Positions 42,778 through 52,017 are shown, numbered from the stretch's first letter. The stretch is DNA of 59,697 bases from Epilithonimonas bovis DSM 19482 (GCF_900108115.1 NZ_FTPU01000019.1:1-59697), one strand, 5' to 3'. The notes: generated from the sequence alone by a model not told the origin. Translations and numbers: made by a program.

Positions 42778-42785
42778 TAGCTTTG
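42778..42785 (+). promoter_or_regulatory. Promoter -7 box of the 5'-nucleotidase genes
   Basis: TAGCTTTG lies 17 bases before ATG 42803. No -33 TTG is evident. Confidence 0.5.
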
Positions 42786-42802
42786 TATCTCATTAATTTT
42801 AG

Positions 42803-43564
42803 ATGAAAAATAGAATATCAGGCTTAGGCCTTATAGCTGTCCTTATGATGGGCTGTAAAGCCCCTCTTAATCTGGCCTCTGTACATACAGAAAAAAATAT
42901 TTATATTACCGATAGTCTTACAGACGATGAGGCGATGGACGCAATCATCCAGCCTTACAAACATGAGCTTGAGGGTAAAATGAATACCAAAATATCCCAT
43001 ACAGATACAGAACTTAACAAGTCGGGAGATAACAGCAATCTCGGCAGTCTGTTAGCTGATTACACTTTTGAAGGAGCCGATGAATGGGCAAAAAAAAATA
43101 ATCAGCCACCGGTAGATGCGGCCGTTATCAATATTGGCGGAATTAGGACGATTATCCCAAAAGGTGATATTCTCACCAAACAGATCTACGAAGTAATGCC
43201 CTTTGAAAATGAAATTGTAATCGTTAAATTGCATGGTAAAGATGTGGAAGGCCTTTTTGATTATTACCTGGCCACCCAAAAAAACAATCCGGTTTCCCAT
43301 CTGATTATTGAGACCGATAATCAATCGATTTCTAAAAAGCTCATCAATGGGAAACCGGTAGATTATAATAAGGATTATTATATTGCAACCTCGGATTATC
43401 TGGCAATGGGTGGCGATAATATGGCTTTTTTCGGAAAAGGAAAACTAATTGCGACAGGTATCAAAATGCGGGATCTTTTTATAGAAAAATTTAAACAAAA
43501 TCCCAACATTTCGGCGCCGGATGATATAAGATTGATTTTCAAAAACAAAAAAGTAGAGGAGTAA
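42803..43564 (+). CDS. 5'-nucleotidase C-terminal-domain lipoprotein
   Basis: The 253-residue protein has a lipoprotein signal with lipobox MMGC (VLMMGCKAPLNL) and then a 5'-nucleotidase C-terminal domain (PF02872): NSNLGSLLADYTFEGADEWA, AAVINIGGIRTIIPKGDI, YEVMPFENEIVIVKLHGK and YYIATSDYLAMGGDNMAFFG. This domain normally binds the nucleotide base and sits at the end of a single 5'-nucleotidase. Here it is separate and comes first, followed 22 bases later by the catalytic domain gene. The two probably form one envelope enzyme that releases nucleosides. Confidence 0.88.
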   Translation: MKNRISGLGLIAVLMMGCKAPLNLASVHTEKNIYITDSLTDDEAMDAIIQPYKHELEGKMNTKISHTDTELNKSGDNSNLGSLLADYTFEGADEWAKKNNQPPVDAAVINIGGIRTIIPKGDILTKQIYEVMPFENEIVIVKLHGKDVEGLFDYYLATQKNNPVSHLIIETDNQSISKKLINGKPVDYNKDYYIATSDYLAMGGDNMAFFGKGKLIATGIKMRDLFIEKFKQNPNISAPDDIRLIFKNKKVEE

Positions 43565-43586
43565 CTTAGCAGATACCGTGGAACTT

Positions 43587-44537
43587 ATGAATAGAAAAGA
43601 GTTTTTAAAATATATGGGTGGTGGAAGCCTAGCTCTGACATTAGCACCCAATCTTCTTTTAGCGGAAAATTCTGTTGATTTTACAGCCGGGTCATCCTAT
43701 AAATTAACCATTCTTCATACCAATGACCAGCACAGCAGGATAGAACCTTTTGATGCGTCTTACACCAAAAATCCTAATCAGGGCGGGTTTGCGAGAAGAG
43801 CGTCATTAATAAAAAAAATACGTTCGCAGGAAAAGAATGTGCTACTGCTGGACTCCGGTGATATTTTCCAAGGGACACCCTATTTTAACTTTTTTGGAGG
43901 TGAGCTGGAGTTCAAATTGATGAGCATGATGCAGTATGATGCCTCAACAATGGGAAATCATGATTTTGATAATGGTCTGGAAGGTTTTCTCAAGATTTTG
44001 CCTAACGCTAAATTCCCTTTCATTTGCTCTAATTATGATTTTACAAATACAATCCTGGACGGTAAAACAGAGCCGTACAAAATATTTACAAAAGATGGGA
44101 TCAAAGTAGGGATTTTTGCAGTAGGAATTGAGCTTGATGGCTTGGTTGGTAAAAAGAATTATGGAGAAACAGTGTATAACAATCCTATAGAAGTTGCGCA
44201 ACATTTTGCGGATTTTCTTAGGAATGATAAAAAGTGTGACCTGGTAATTTGCCTGTCTCACATAGGGTTTGATTATCAGGATGAGCCCGAAAAAATATCC
44301 GACAAACATCTGGCGGCTAAGACGTCCGGGATAGATCTCATTCTTGGCGGTCATACCCACACTTTCTTGAAAGAACCTCTTATTTTTAAAAATAAAGAAC
44401 ACAAAAATGTGATTGTCAATCAGGTGGGTTGGGCCGGGATTCTTTTGGGGAGATTGGATTTCTTTTTTGATAAAAATAAAACCATAAAAAATATTTCGTG
44501 GAATAATCAGTTAATAGATGATAGCATAATTGTTTAG
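43587..44537 (+). CDS. 5'-nucleotidase catalytic (metallophosphatase) domain protein
   Basis: From ATG 43587 the product is 316 residues. The N-terminus (MNRKEFLKYMGGGSLALTLA) is a Tat-like or export signal, lacking the twin Arg. A calcineurin-like metallophosphatase follows: LTILHTNDQHSRIEPF, LLDSGDIFQGTPYFN, STMGNHDFDNG, ICLSHIGFDYQ and ILGGHTHTFL, with the expected metal-binding His and Asp. It lacks the C-terminal substrate domain, which is supplied by the preceding gene. GTG 43578 is a less likely start. porZ begins just after the stop. Confidence 0.9.
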   Translation: MNRKEFLKYMGGGSLALTLAPNLLLAENSVDFTAGSSYKLTILHTNDQHSRIEPFDASYTKNPNQGGFARRASLIKKIRSQEKNVLLLDSGDIFQGTPYFNFFGGELEFKLMSMMQYDASTMGNHDFDNGLEGFLKILPNAKFPFICSNYDFTNTILDGKTEPYKIFTKDGIKVGIFAVGIELDGLVGKKNYGETVYNNPIEVAQHFADFLRNDKKCDLVICLSHIGFDYQDEPEKISDKHLAAKTSGIDLILGGHTHTFLKEPLIFKNKEHKNVIVNQVGWAGILLGRLDFFFDKNKTIKNISWNNQLIDDSIIV

Positions 44538-44538
44538 G

Positions 44539-46758
44539 ATGAAGAAAATTTTATCAATATTGGCTGTTATGTCAGTCCTACTATATCAGGCACAGAACTC
44601 CGGGAAATGGAGTGATTTGTTCTCTTTTAACAATGTAAAATGCATAAGGGAAGACGCTGAAAGGCTTGTAGCAGCTACTGAGAACGGCGTTTTTTATTAT
44701 AATGTAAACAGTGGCGAGATCAAAAAGCTGACAAAGGGCAATGGCCTTCATGATGTCAAAATTTCCGCCTTCGATTATAATGCATCCACACAAACTGGTA
44801 TTGTAGGATATTATGATGGTTCTATGGATGTTATCACGCCTAATGGCGTTTTTTATATTGTGGATATCCCATTGGCTACAAGCTATAATGGCTCCAAAAA
44901 AATTAATCACATTGCAATTACCGGTGACCGCGCTATTATCTCAACCGGGTATGGTGTTTCTGTTTTTAACATTCCTAAAAAGGAGTTTGGAGATACTGCA
45001 TTTTTTGTTACCGGATCTGGTTATCTTACTGCCAATGCTGCGGTTATCAAAGACAATACGGTGTATGTGGCGACAGATTCCGGAATCAAATACCATGAGA
45101 TTAATCCTACATTCTCTGTGTTTTCCGCAACTTCATGGGGCAGTATTGGAACAGGCAGCTATAAGATAATTGATTATAAGGATTATATGGTAGCTGCAGG
45201 AACTAATCAGGTTTATTACGGTACGCCGGCATCTTTGCAGCAGATCCCTGGCAGTTTTGATGCTGTGAGAGATATTAAGATTGTTAACAATAATATTATT
45301 ATTGCTGGCAATACGCAGGCCTATGTGTATTCTTCTAATGGTGCTCTGCAAAAGAAGATTGACGCGGGTGAACTCATTAATACCGCCTATCTATATGCTG
45401 ACAGGCTATATACAGGGACTCAGTTATCTGGTATATACGATGAGCAGAAAAAGATTTATAAGCCTGATGGCCCTTACAATAATATCTCTTATAAAATTGC
45501 TGTACTCAACGGACAGGTATGGATATCACCAGGACAAAGAATTAAGTATAGTAATCCCAACACAAACAATCTCGGCTATTATCATTATAATGGAAGTAGT
45601 TGGATCTATCCTGAATATTTCAAAATCAACACAAATTTTAATGTTTTGGATGTAACGCCAAACCCGGCTGATCCATCGCAGGTTTTTTTCTGCAATTATG
45701 TTGGTGGAAATGAAAAAGGGATCTATAAAATGGTAAATGATGAATTATCTAAGGCGTATTTAATTAATACTGATGGCACTTACAATAGGCCAGCCGGTTG
45801 TGTTTTTGATAGTTCTAATAATTTGATTTGTTCCGTTGCTTTTGTAAATAATACTACTAATACAGGATACTATTATCTTGATAGAAGTGCCGACAATTTT
45901 GTATTAAAAAGCCTGAATGTAGCCGAAAGGGCACAGAAACCTGTAACCAAGGAAGGTATTTTATACATTCCTTTTCCATTAACCGGGATGGCAATTTATG
46001 ATTATAATAATACAATATCTAATACCTCAGATGATAAATTTAAGTTTTTGACAACAAGTAATAATCTGCCATCCAACGTATGTTTTTCAGCAGCAGTGGA
46101 CAAAAATGATGATATTTGGATTGGTACCAGACTGGGATTACGGATTCTCTCAAACCCCAAGTCTGCGATTTTGGAGAGCAGTCCTCAGACAGATAACATA
46201 GTGGTCACAGATAATGGTTTGGATGAGGAACTTTTTCGGGATTCCAGTATTTTACAGATCACAGTAGATTCTGGCAATCAGAAATGGGTGTCGGTTGATG
46301 GTGGAGGTGTATTCTATATCAGTTCCAATGGCGACAAGACCATCTATCATTTCACCAAAAATAATTCACCTTTACCCAACGATACCGTTACGGATATACA
46401 GATTGATGAGAAATCAGGGAAGGTTTATTTTGTAACATTAGACGGCGTGGTCTCTTTCCAGGGAGATGTAACTGATGTCACTTCTAATTTTGGAAATGTA
46501 CTCGTTTATCCCAATCCTGTGATATATGCACAGTACAAGGGCAATGTCCGAATCCGCGGTCTGGCACAAAAAACTAATATCCGTATAACCGATGCTGCAG
46601 GAAATCTTGTGCATTCTGCAGTAGCCAACAGTGGCTATTATGAATGGAACCTTGCAAATCAGAGAGGTGTAAGAGTAGCCTCTGGTGTGTATTATGTATT
46701 GATGACAAACGAAGACGGTACAGATACTGCAACAGCTAAAATTGCAGTCGTTAATTAA
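44539..46758 (+). CDS. porZ: PorZ-like T9SS surface protein
   Basis: The 739-residue protein has a signal peptide (MKKILSILAVMSVLLYQAQ) and two beta-propeller-like halves: CIREDAERLVAATENGVFYY and later NDDIWIGTRLGLRIL, then NQKWVSVDGGGVFYIS. It ends in a sorting-domain-like module (NVLVYPNPVIYAQYKGNVRI ... GVYYVLMTNEDG). This matches PorZ, a member of the surface attachment complex that processes T9SS cargo. PorZ next to recO is, to my knowledge, the common flavobacterial arrangement. ATG 44539 follows the previous stop by one base. Confidence 0.85.
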   Translation: MKKILSILAVMSVLLYQAQNSGKWSDLFSFNNVKCIREDAERLVAATENGVFYYNVNSGEIKKLTKGNGLHDVKISAFDYNASTQTGIVGYYDGSMDVITPNGVFYIVDIPLATSYNGSKKINHIAITGDRAIISTGYGVSVFNIPKKEFGDTAFFVTGSGYLTANAAVIKDNTVYVATDSGIKYHEINPTFSVFSATSWGSIGTGSYKIIDYKDYMVAAGTNQVYYGTPASLQQIPGSFDAVRDIKIVNNNIIIAGNTQAYVYSSNGALQKKIDAGELINTAYLYADRLYTGTQLSGIYDEQKKIYKPDGPYNNISYKIAVLNGQVWISPGQRIKYSNPNTNNLGYYHYNGSSWIYPEYFKINTNFNVLDVTPNPADPSQVFFCNYVGGNEKGIYKMVNDELSKAYLINTDGTYNRPAGCVFDSSNNLICSVAFVNNTTNTGYYYLDRSADNFVLKSLNVAERAQKPVTKEGILYIPFPLTGMAIYDYNNTISNTSDDKFKFLTTSNNLPSNVCFSAAVDKNDDIWIGTRLGLRILSNPKSAILESSPQTDNIVVTDNGLDEELFRDSSILQITVDSGNQKWVSVDGGGVFYISSNGDKTIYHFTKNNSPLPNDTVTDIQIDEKSGKVYFVTLDGVVSFQGDVTDVTSNFGNVLVYPNPVIYAQYKGNVRIRGLAQKTNIRITDAAGNLVHSAVANSGYYEWNLANQRGVRVASGVYYVLMTNEDGTDTATAKIAVVN

Positions 46759-46763
46759 GAATA

Positions 46764-47441
46764 ATGACACAACAGGCTTTTTTACTGTCTTATATAAAAT
46801 ATGGAGATCACGATGCGGTTCTCCATTGCTTTTGTAAAGAGAGTGGCTACACCAGCTTTTTTGCCAAAGGGATTTATGCACCAAAAAATAAAAAAAAAGC
46901 ATTTCTTTTCCCGCTTAGTGAGATCCAGATGCAGGTTTCGGATAGAAAAAAATCTATACAAAATGTGTTGAAGATTGAACAAACAGGCAAAACAGGATTT
47001 ACTTCAGATATCAGAAAAAATACCATTCTTTTTTTTGCAGCAGATCTCTTGAATCAAATATTAAGGAATGAAAATCAAAATCAGGAGATTTATCAGGAGA
47101 TTACCATATTTCTTGACCATCTGAAGGTGGACAATTTCCATTCTCATCTGGTTCTCACATTTTTGCTGATAAAGAGGCTTGGTCTGCAGCCTCTTTTTTC
47201 TGATAATCAATTCTTGAATCCGGAAACCGGTACATTTGAAGCCTTAGAATCACATCGTGACTTTGGGAGGGAGGTTTCTGCGGTGTGGAAATTTCTTTTG
47301 CTTTCACCCGACGCCTATGGCATACAGATGGATCGCAGCATGAGGCAGGATTTTCTTAATTCGGTTATGATTTATTTACATTATCACCTTTCAGATTTTA
47401 GAGAACCCAAATCCCTGGAAGTTATCAAAGAAATTTTTTAA
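46764..47441 (+). CDS. recO: DNA repair protein RecO
   Basis: RecO anneals single strands and loads RecA in the RecFOR pathway. The 225-residue protein starts with an OB fold (QQAFLLSYIKYGDHDAVLHC, FFAKGIYAPKNKKKAFLFPL) and continues with the helical C-terminal domain (LLNQILRNENQNQEIYQEIT, LLIKRLGLQPLF). The four-cysteine zinc cluster of many RecO proteins is absent, as in other flavobacteria. It begins five bases after porZ and is followed by a GNAT gene after one base. Confidence 0.9.
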   Translation: MTQQAFLLSYIKYGDHDAVLHCFCKESGYTSFFAKGIYAPKNKKKAFLFPLSEIQMQVSDRKKSIQNVLKIEQTGKTGFTSDIRKNTILFFAADLLNQILRNENQNQEIYQEITIFLDHLKVDNFHSHLVLTFLLIKRLGLQPLFSDNQFLNPETGTFEALESHRDFGREVSAVWKFLLLSPDAYGIQMDRSMRQDFLNSVMIYLHYHLSDFREPKSLEVIKEIF

Positions 47442-47442
47442 A

Positions 47443-47931
47443 ATGATTAGAAAAGCCTTAGAAAAAGACATTGCAACAATTCAGGATCTTGCAAAAAAAT
47501 CCTGGTATGCTACTTACTCTAATATTTTGGATCAGCGGCAGATCAGCTATATGTTGGGACTGATGTACGCAAAGGATGTACTCGAACAACATTTCCGGAA
47601 TCCTAATTTTTATTACTATCTGATAGAATCAGACGGGGAATCATTAGGATTTATGGGATATGAAAAGCATTATGAGACTGATGTTACAAAGCTTCATCGG
47701 CTTTATTTTCTGGAAGAAGCCCGAGGAAAAGGGCTGGGAACATCAGCTATTGATTTCCTAAAACAGGAAACAATCAAAAATGGTGACAGCCGGATCATCC
47801 TCACAGTTAATAAGAATAACAGGGCTAAAAAATTTTATGAATCGCAGGGCTTCAGTAGTTATGATGAGGCGGTTTTTGATATTGGCAGTGGTTATGTGAT
47901 GGATGATTATCTCATGGAGTACTTTTTGTAA
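47443..47931 (+). CDS. GNAT-family N-acetyltransferase
   Basis: The 162-residue protein has the GNAT fold: an N-terminal MIRKALEKDIATIQDLAKKS, LHRLYFLEEARGKGLGTSAI carrying the acetyl-CoA pyrophosphate-binding RGKGLG, and NKNNRAKKFYESQGF at the end. Substrate (small amine or protein N-terminus) is unknown. It starts one base after recO and so probably shares the porZ-recO transcript. An AT-only hairpin follows at once. Confidence 0.88.
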   Translation: MIRKALEKDIATIQDLAKKSWYATYSNILDQRQISYMLGLMYAKDVLEQHFRNPNFYYYLIESDGESLGFMGYEKHYETDVTKLHRLYFLEEARGKGLGTSAIDFLKQETIKNGDSRIILTVNKNNRAKKFYESQGFSSYDEAVFDIGSGYVMDDYLMEYFL

Positions 47932-47934
47932 TTT

Positions 47935-47967
47935 TAAATTTTATTTTTTGACAAAAAATAAAATTTA
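47935..47967. terminator. AT-only hairpin after the GNAT gene
   Basis: TAAATTTTATTTTTT (47935-47949) pairs perfectly with the reverse sequence at 47953-47967, with loop GAC. All 15 pairs are A-T. It may terminate the porZ-recO-GNAT transcript, though there is no separate T-run. Confidence 0.6.
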
Positions 47968-48021
47968 AACAACTGATTAACAGTTTACTTGCCTTTTTTC
48001 TTCGCAAAAATTGATATTAGT

Positions 48022-48144
48022 TTGGTTGATATATACAATTATTGTATTTTTACGCGGCGTTTGAGACAATCACTCAAAAGCAATAAATTTTTTTTCATCA
48101 TTTGTGTTTTTAGAATCGTACTTTTTGTGCGATTCTTTTTTTTT
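48022..48144 (+). ncRNA. Candidate small RNA with promoter and terminator
   Basis: TTG (48022-48024) and a near -7 box TATTTTTA (48045-48052) are 20 bases apart, predicting a start near 48056-48059. A small hairpin TTTGAG/CTCAAA (48060-48065 with 48073-48078) comes first, then an A/T-rich segment and a 10-bp terminator stem AGAATCGTAC/GTGCGATTCT (48112-48135) with nine T. No reading frame of note is inside. The terminator faces right, while the only gene beyond it (DUF3810) reads left and has no T-run from this hairpin, so a rightward transcript of about 85 bases is implied. The last T of the box deviates from consensus (A for G). Confidence 0.4.
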
Positions 48145-49192
48145 ATAACTCGTATAACAGTACCAGATGGATAAAGTAAGAATAAGTGACACTGCCGGCC
48201 TGTTGGTTAGATTTCAGAAAAAGATCATTGGTTATACCAAAAAAGTCACTGACAATTCCCTCATTACTGATAAAGAATTTTTGCTCATACAACCTGTCCA
48301 GTTTCATTTTTGGTGAATATTGCTCCAGGATATTTTTTACAAAGGCGGGATTTTTAACAGCAAGAGCTTTCAAAAGGCTTTTCAGGACATAGAGTTGCAC
48401 GCTGTACTGCAGTTCTTTGTTTGCTGAGTTTCTGGCACACAGATAGGCTATAAAACTGGCTTCCTGCTCACGGGCATATCCCAACTGGTGAGACATCTCA
48501 TGTGCCAGGGTAAAAGGTAATTGCGAAGCTGGGATATTGGGGTTATACTGCGCTTCTGCCGTAAAAGGGTTATAATAACCATAGATACCTGTTTTATTCA
48601 TCAACGAATCAAAAAGACTTGGCTTAACAGATATATTGCTTACGGCAATTTTTTTATTGATGAACTGCGGGAGATTTTTTTGCTGTGCAATAATTTCCGT
48701 TTCCAGCTGGCGCACATTATCAATCTTAATCTTATGATGATCATCCTCACTAAGTTTTTCTCTGGTAGCCTTGCATAAATAAAGATATTTGACAGCCAGT
48801 TTCTGAATGGCTTCTTCTGATATCTTTTTATTTCCGAGTTTTTCTATCACAGGTTGCTGAAAGTATAGCATCCCCCAAAAACATTGATAAACAAAGTAGG
48901 TAATATTGGCAGTTATCAAAATATACTTTAGGAAAACGGCCTTTTTTGTTATAATCAGCCTGAGCAGCAAATAAAAGAAAAGCAATGTAGCTGCAATATA
49001 GATTACATCTCCGACTGACCAGCTTATTGCTGAAAACAAACTGATGTGGAGCTTTTTTTTCCATTCAAACAAATTAGAAAAAAGGTGGATGGCAAAACCA
49101 AATCTGGACAAGATGTAAAACAACAAAAATTGGACAACCAAGATGATTGCCCAATATTTAATTTTAAAAAATTTAGAATTTCTAATGTCCAC
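48143..49192 (-). CDS. DUF3810 membrane protein with a zinc-protease motif
   Basis: The 349-residue protein has three N-terminal membrane helices (about residues 12-30, 55-80, 88-108) and a soluble domain carrying LPFTLAHEMSHQLGYAREQE, a HExxH zinc motif with the helper Glu in AREQEASFIAYLC. This matches DUF3810, predicted envelope metalloproteases with unknown targets. Its start overlaps the end of the upstream sugar MFS gene by 11 bases, so the two are probably co-translated. Confidence 0.82.
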   Translation of the reverse strand: MDIRNSKFFKIKYWAIILVVQFLLFYILSRFGFAIHLFSNLFEWKKKLHISLFSAISWSVGDVIYIAATLLFFYLLLRLIITKKAVFLKYILITANITYFVYQCFWGMLYFQQPVIEKLGNKKISEEAIQKLAVKYLYLCKATREKLSEDDHHKIKIDNVRQLETEIIAQQKNLPQFINKKIAVSNISVKPSLFDSLMNKTGIYGYYNPFTAEAQYNPNIPASQLPFTLAHEMSHQLGYAREQEASFIAYLCARNSANKELQYSVQLYVLKSLLKALAVKNPAFVKNILEQYSPKMKLDRLYEQKFFISNEGIVSDFFGITNDLFLKSNQQAGSVTYSYFIHLVLLYEL

Positions 49193-50624
49193 TTCCTGAT
49201 AATTTTTCTTTGTCCAGGCTAATGCCCTGCGCCTTGAGGATTTGGGTGACTCTTACGGCATAGAATGCAAGGTAAGCAAAACAGACAACACCTACAATAT
49301 AACTGCTATGGATGGATGTAAGATCTGCAATATAACCTTGCAGCCAGCTGATAATACCACCACCCATAATCATCATAATCAGCATGCTGCTACCCTCATT
49401 GGTGTGTTTTCCAAGCCCATTGACAGCCAGGGCAAAGATACATGGCCAAAGTGTACTGCAAAACAAACCTACGCTGGTAAAGGCATAGACGGATAACATG
49501 CCATCTGTAGTCATCCCAAGGACAAGTGCCAGGATACCGGCAAGAGAGAAAATCAACAGCATTCTTGCCGGATTACCTTTGCTTAGGACATCTGCGGTAA
49601 TCATAACCAGAATGACGAATGGATAGATGTAGAATGGTTTAAGATCATGCTGTGCAATAGCATTAACAAGCAGGAATACACCAAATGCCAAATAAGGCGC
49701 CAAAAACCTCAGTATTTTTTTGAACCCGCCGGAAATATCAAATGCTTCTACAGCACCTGTCCATCGGCCAATCATAAGACTCGCCCAATAGAGAGATACA
49801 TAAGGTGCGACATCTTTGGTAGAAAACCCCAAAGACTTTTCCATATAAGCCGGTAGATTGCTGGCTGTAGACACTTCCACACCTACATAAACAAAAATAG
49901 CAAACATCCCAAGTACGAGCTGGGGATATTTGAGCGCTGATGTGCGATGCTCACCAGGTGTGGCATCTTCGGTATTTTCGGTGCTTACTTCAGTCCTTTG
50001 TGGTAAAGATGAAAATTTTAACAGCAATGCTACCAGAGCAAATGCACCGCCTAAAATAAGATAAGGGATTTTTACGCTTTCTATACTTGCCGTTGTGTTA
50101 GCGGTCGAGGCTGAACCAAAAATGGCAAAAGATACAATTAGCGGCCCGATGGTTGTGCCAAAATTGTTGATTCCGCCCGCCATCGTCAGCCTTTGAGCAC
50201 CGGTTTCGGAAGGTCCTACTTCTATAGCTAATGGGTTGGCAACAATCTGTTGCAAAGAAAATCCAAGCCCAACTATAAACAATCCGGAAATCATCAATAT
50301 AAAAGATCCGGTATTGGCTGCGGGATAAAACAGAAGTGTTCCGAATGCGGATATCAAAAGTCCTACTATCAGCCCGTTTTTATATCCAATTTTGTTGATA
50401 AGGTCTCTCTTCATGCTTTTGGAGATAAACATGTAAATAAGAGAACCTACCGTATACGCCACATAAAAAGCGACAGAAACCAATTGGCTTTGGCTTTGAG
50501 TCAGATGGAAAGCTTCTTTGAAAACCGGGATCAATATATCGTTGCTGGCTGCAACAAAACCCCAGAAGAAAAAAACTGTAGCAAGCGGAACAAACTGTCC
50601 CCAATTGGTTTTTTGTGTTGTCAT
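49182..50624 (-). CDS. Sugar MFS transporter (FucP/GluP-like)
   Basis: The 480-residue protein has twelve predicted helices with a long central loop about residues 205-235 (STENTEDATPGEHRTS). LATVFFFWGFVAASNDILIP and FIVGLGFSLQQIVANPLAIE with AGGINNFGTTIGPL are signatures of the FucP/glucose-galactose transporter family of proton symporters. It should import a hexose such as glucose, galactose or fucose. It is upstream of the DUF3810 gene with an 11-base overlap. Confidence 0.9.
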   Translation of the reverse strand: MTTQKTNWGQFVPLATVFFFWGFVAASNDILIPVFKEAFHLTQSQSQLVSVAFYVAYTVGSLIYMFISKSMKRDLINKIGYKNGLIVGLLISAFGTLLFYPAANTGSFILMISGLFIVGLGFSLQQIVANPLAIEVGPSETGAQRLTMAGGINNFGTTIGPLIVSFAIFGSASTANTTASIESVKIPYLILGGAFALVALLLKFSSLPQRTEVSTENTEDATPGEHRTSALKYPQLVLGMFAIFVYVGVEVSTASNLPAYMEKSLGFSTKDVAPYVSLYWASLMIGRWTGAVEAFDISGGFKKILRFLAPYLAFGVFLLVNAIAQHDLKPFYIYPFVILVMITADVLSKGNPARMLLIFSLAGILALVLGMTTDGMLSVYAFTSVGLFCSTLWPCIFALAVNGLGKHTNEGSSMLIMMIMGGGIISWLQGYIADLTSIHSSYIVGVVCFAYLAFYAVRVTQILKAQGISLDKEKLSGSGH

Positions 50625-50663
50625 GTATTAATGGATGTTAATTTTGAGTTAATAATTATGAAA

Positions 50664-50671
50664 CAAAAATA
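50664..50671 (-). promoter_or_regulatory. Promoter -7 box of the sugar MFS gene
   Basis: On the minus strand TATTTTTG lies 39 bases before ATG 50624. No clear -33 TTG is seen. Confidence 0.5.
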
Positions 50672-50787
50672 CTTAAAAGTTCTATTAAGTTCCTGAAAAG
50701 AATTAATAATATATTTTGATACTATAATAGTTTGATTGGAAGGCTTTTATATTTTCTCTGTTTTCTTTCATCTACTTGTATCGTTGA

Positions 50788-51516
50788 TTATTTAGTAGAC
50801 TCGGTGAGGGATTGTTCAATCTCCAGATAAGCTTGTTCTTTGAGCTCTTTGATTTTGGCATCAGGCTGTAAAATCTTATTGAAGAAAACCTTTACTACAC
50901 CGGGATAGCCTTTAGAATTGTCAAACGGGAACATCTCCTTCAACCCTTTGAAGGTGAAAACAGCAATTGGAAACTGATGTTTGCTGGCCAGGATAAAGGC
51001 ACCGTCTTTGAATTGATCCAGGATAATACTGGTATCATCTGGCACGCCGCCTTCGGGGAAAATCACAATACTTTGTCCTTCTTTCATCCTCTCGGCGCAT
51101 CTTCTGTAGACATCTGCCCGGCTTCTGGCACTTTTCCGGTCCACCATGACGCAGACGCGTTTATACACAGTCCCGAAGATTGGGATTTTTACGAGTTCTT
51201 TCTTTCCAACATAGCATAGCGGATGGTGGGGGAACAGGATGCATGGCAACATGATATCCATAATAGATGTATGGTTGGCAATAATCACATAAGGTTGTGT
51301 TCTGTCAATCTTCTGTTGGGTTTTGCTGATAAGCTTGTAGCGGAAGCCCATGCCGTAGAACATCCCTATCGCCCAAAGGCGGACAAAAAAGTAGCAGTAG
51401 CGGTAATCCTGCTTGCGGATAGAAAGGATGTAAACAGGTAGAAAAAATATTAATGTAAGAACAGTTCCCAATATCACCATCCAAAACCGCCATGCATACA
51501 CCAATACTTTTTTCAT
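50788..51516 (-). CDS. plsC: 1-acyl-sn-glycerol-3-phosphate acyltransferase
   Basis: PlsC adds the second acyl chain to lysophosphatidic acid in phospholipid synthesis. The 242-residue protein has an N-terminal membrane helix (FWMVILGTVLTLIFFLPVYI), then VIIANHTSIMDIMLPCILFP with the catalytic HxxxxD near residues 81-86, VDRKSARSRADVYRRC and VIFPEGGVPDD with the substrate-binding FPEG. It lies 42 bases after gtrA on the same strand. Other acyl acceptors are possible for this family. Confidence 0.88.
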   Translation of the reverse strand: MKKVLVYAWRFWMVILGTVLTLIFFLPVYILSIRKQDYRYCYFFVRLWAIGMFYGMGFRYKLISKTQQKIDRTQPYVIIANHTSIMDIMLPCILFPHHPLCYVGKKELVKIPIFGTVYKRVCVMVDRKSARSRADVYRRCAERMKEGQSIVIFPEGGVPDDTSIILDQFKDGAFILASKHQFPIAVFTFKGLKEMFPFDNSKGYPGVVKVFFNKILQPDAKIKELKEQAYLEIEQSLTESTK

Positions 51517-51558
51517 TAATCTTTGTTTTGAAGTTTTAATCAGTCCAAAAATAATGAT

Positions 51559-52017
51559 TTATCCGTTAAAAATAACTTTTTTCTTAATCGAATAGTTAAG
51601 CATAGATACCAGTAAAATGGCCGTTATCTTACTCATCATCTCCTGAGACAATACATAAAAACCAAGGTCTATCGTATCCTTGAAAACAAACCGGAACAAT
51701 AACTGGAACAATAGCAAACTGATAAAAGTAGAAACTACGGATACCGAAATAAAGTAAACAAATTCTTTTCTCTTAGAATGTTTGCCGCGCTCAAAAACAA
51801 ACCATATGCTCAAAAAATAATTGCTGATAATCCCACAACATGTAGATAGAATATTACTGAAGGGATATCTGATACCATATAGATTATATTCCCAACTAAA
51901 AAGTTTGGGCAGGTAGACACTCAACAGTTTAAAACTTCCTATCTCTACAATAGCACTCAACCCTCCGGCAATGACGAAGAAAATAACCTGTTTTTGTTGT
52001 ATCAGCAACTGTCTCAT
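51559..52017 (-). CDS. GtrA-family membrane protein
   Basis: The 152-residue protein has four membrane helices and matches the GtrA family: FFVIAGGLSAIVEIGSFKLL, NILSTCCGIISNYFLSIWFV with the conserved Asn-Tyr, and a basic end (SIKKKVIFNG). GtrA proteins move lipid-linked sugars or assist O-antigen and cell-wall glycosylation. It precedes plsC in the same direction. The ATG follows a -7 box by seven bases. Confidence 0.85.
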   Translation of the reverse strand: MRQLLIQQKQVIFFVIAGGLSAIVEIGSFKLLSVYLPKLFSWEYNLYGIRYPFSNILSTCCGIISNYFLSIWFVFERGKHSKRKEFVYFISVSVVSTFISLLLFQLLFRFVFKDTIDLGFYVLSQEMMSKITAILLVSMLNYSIKKKVIFNG

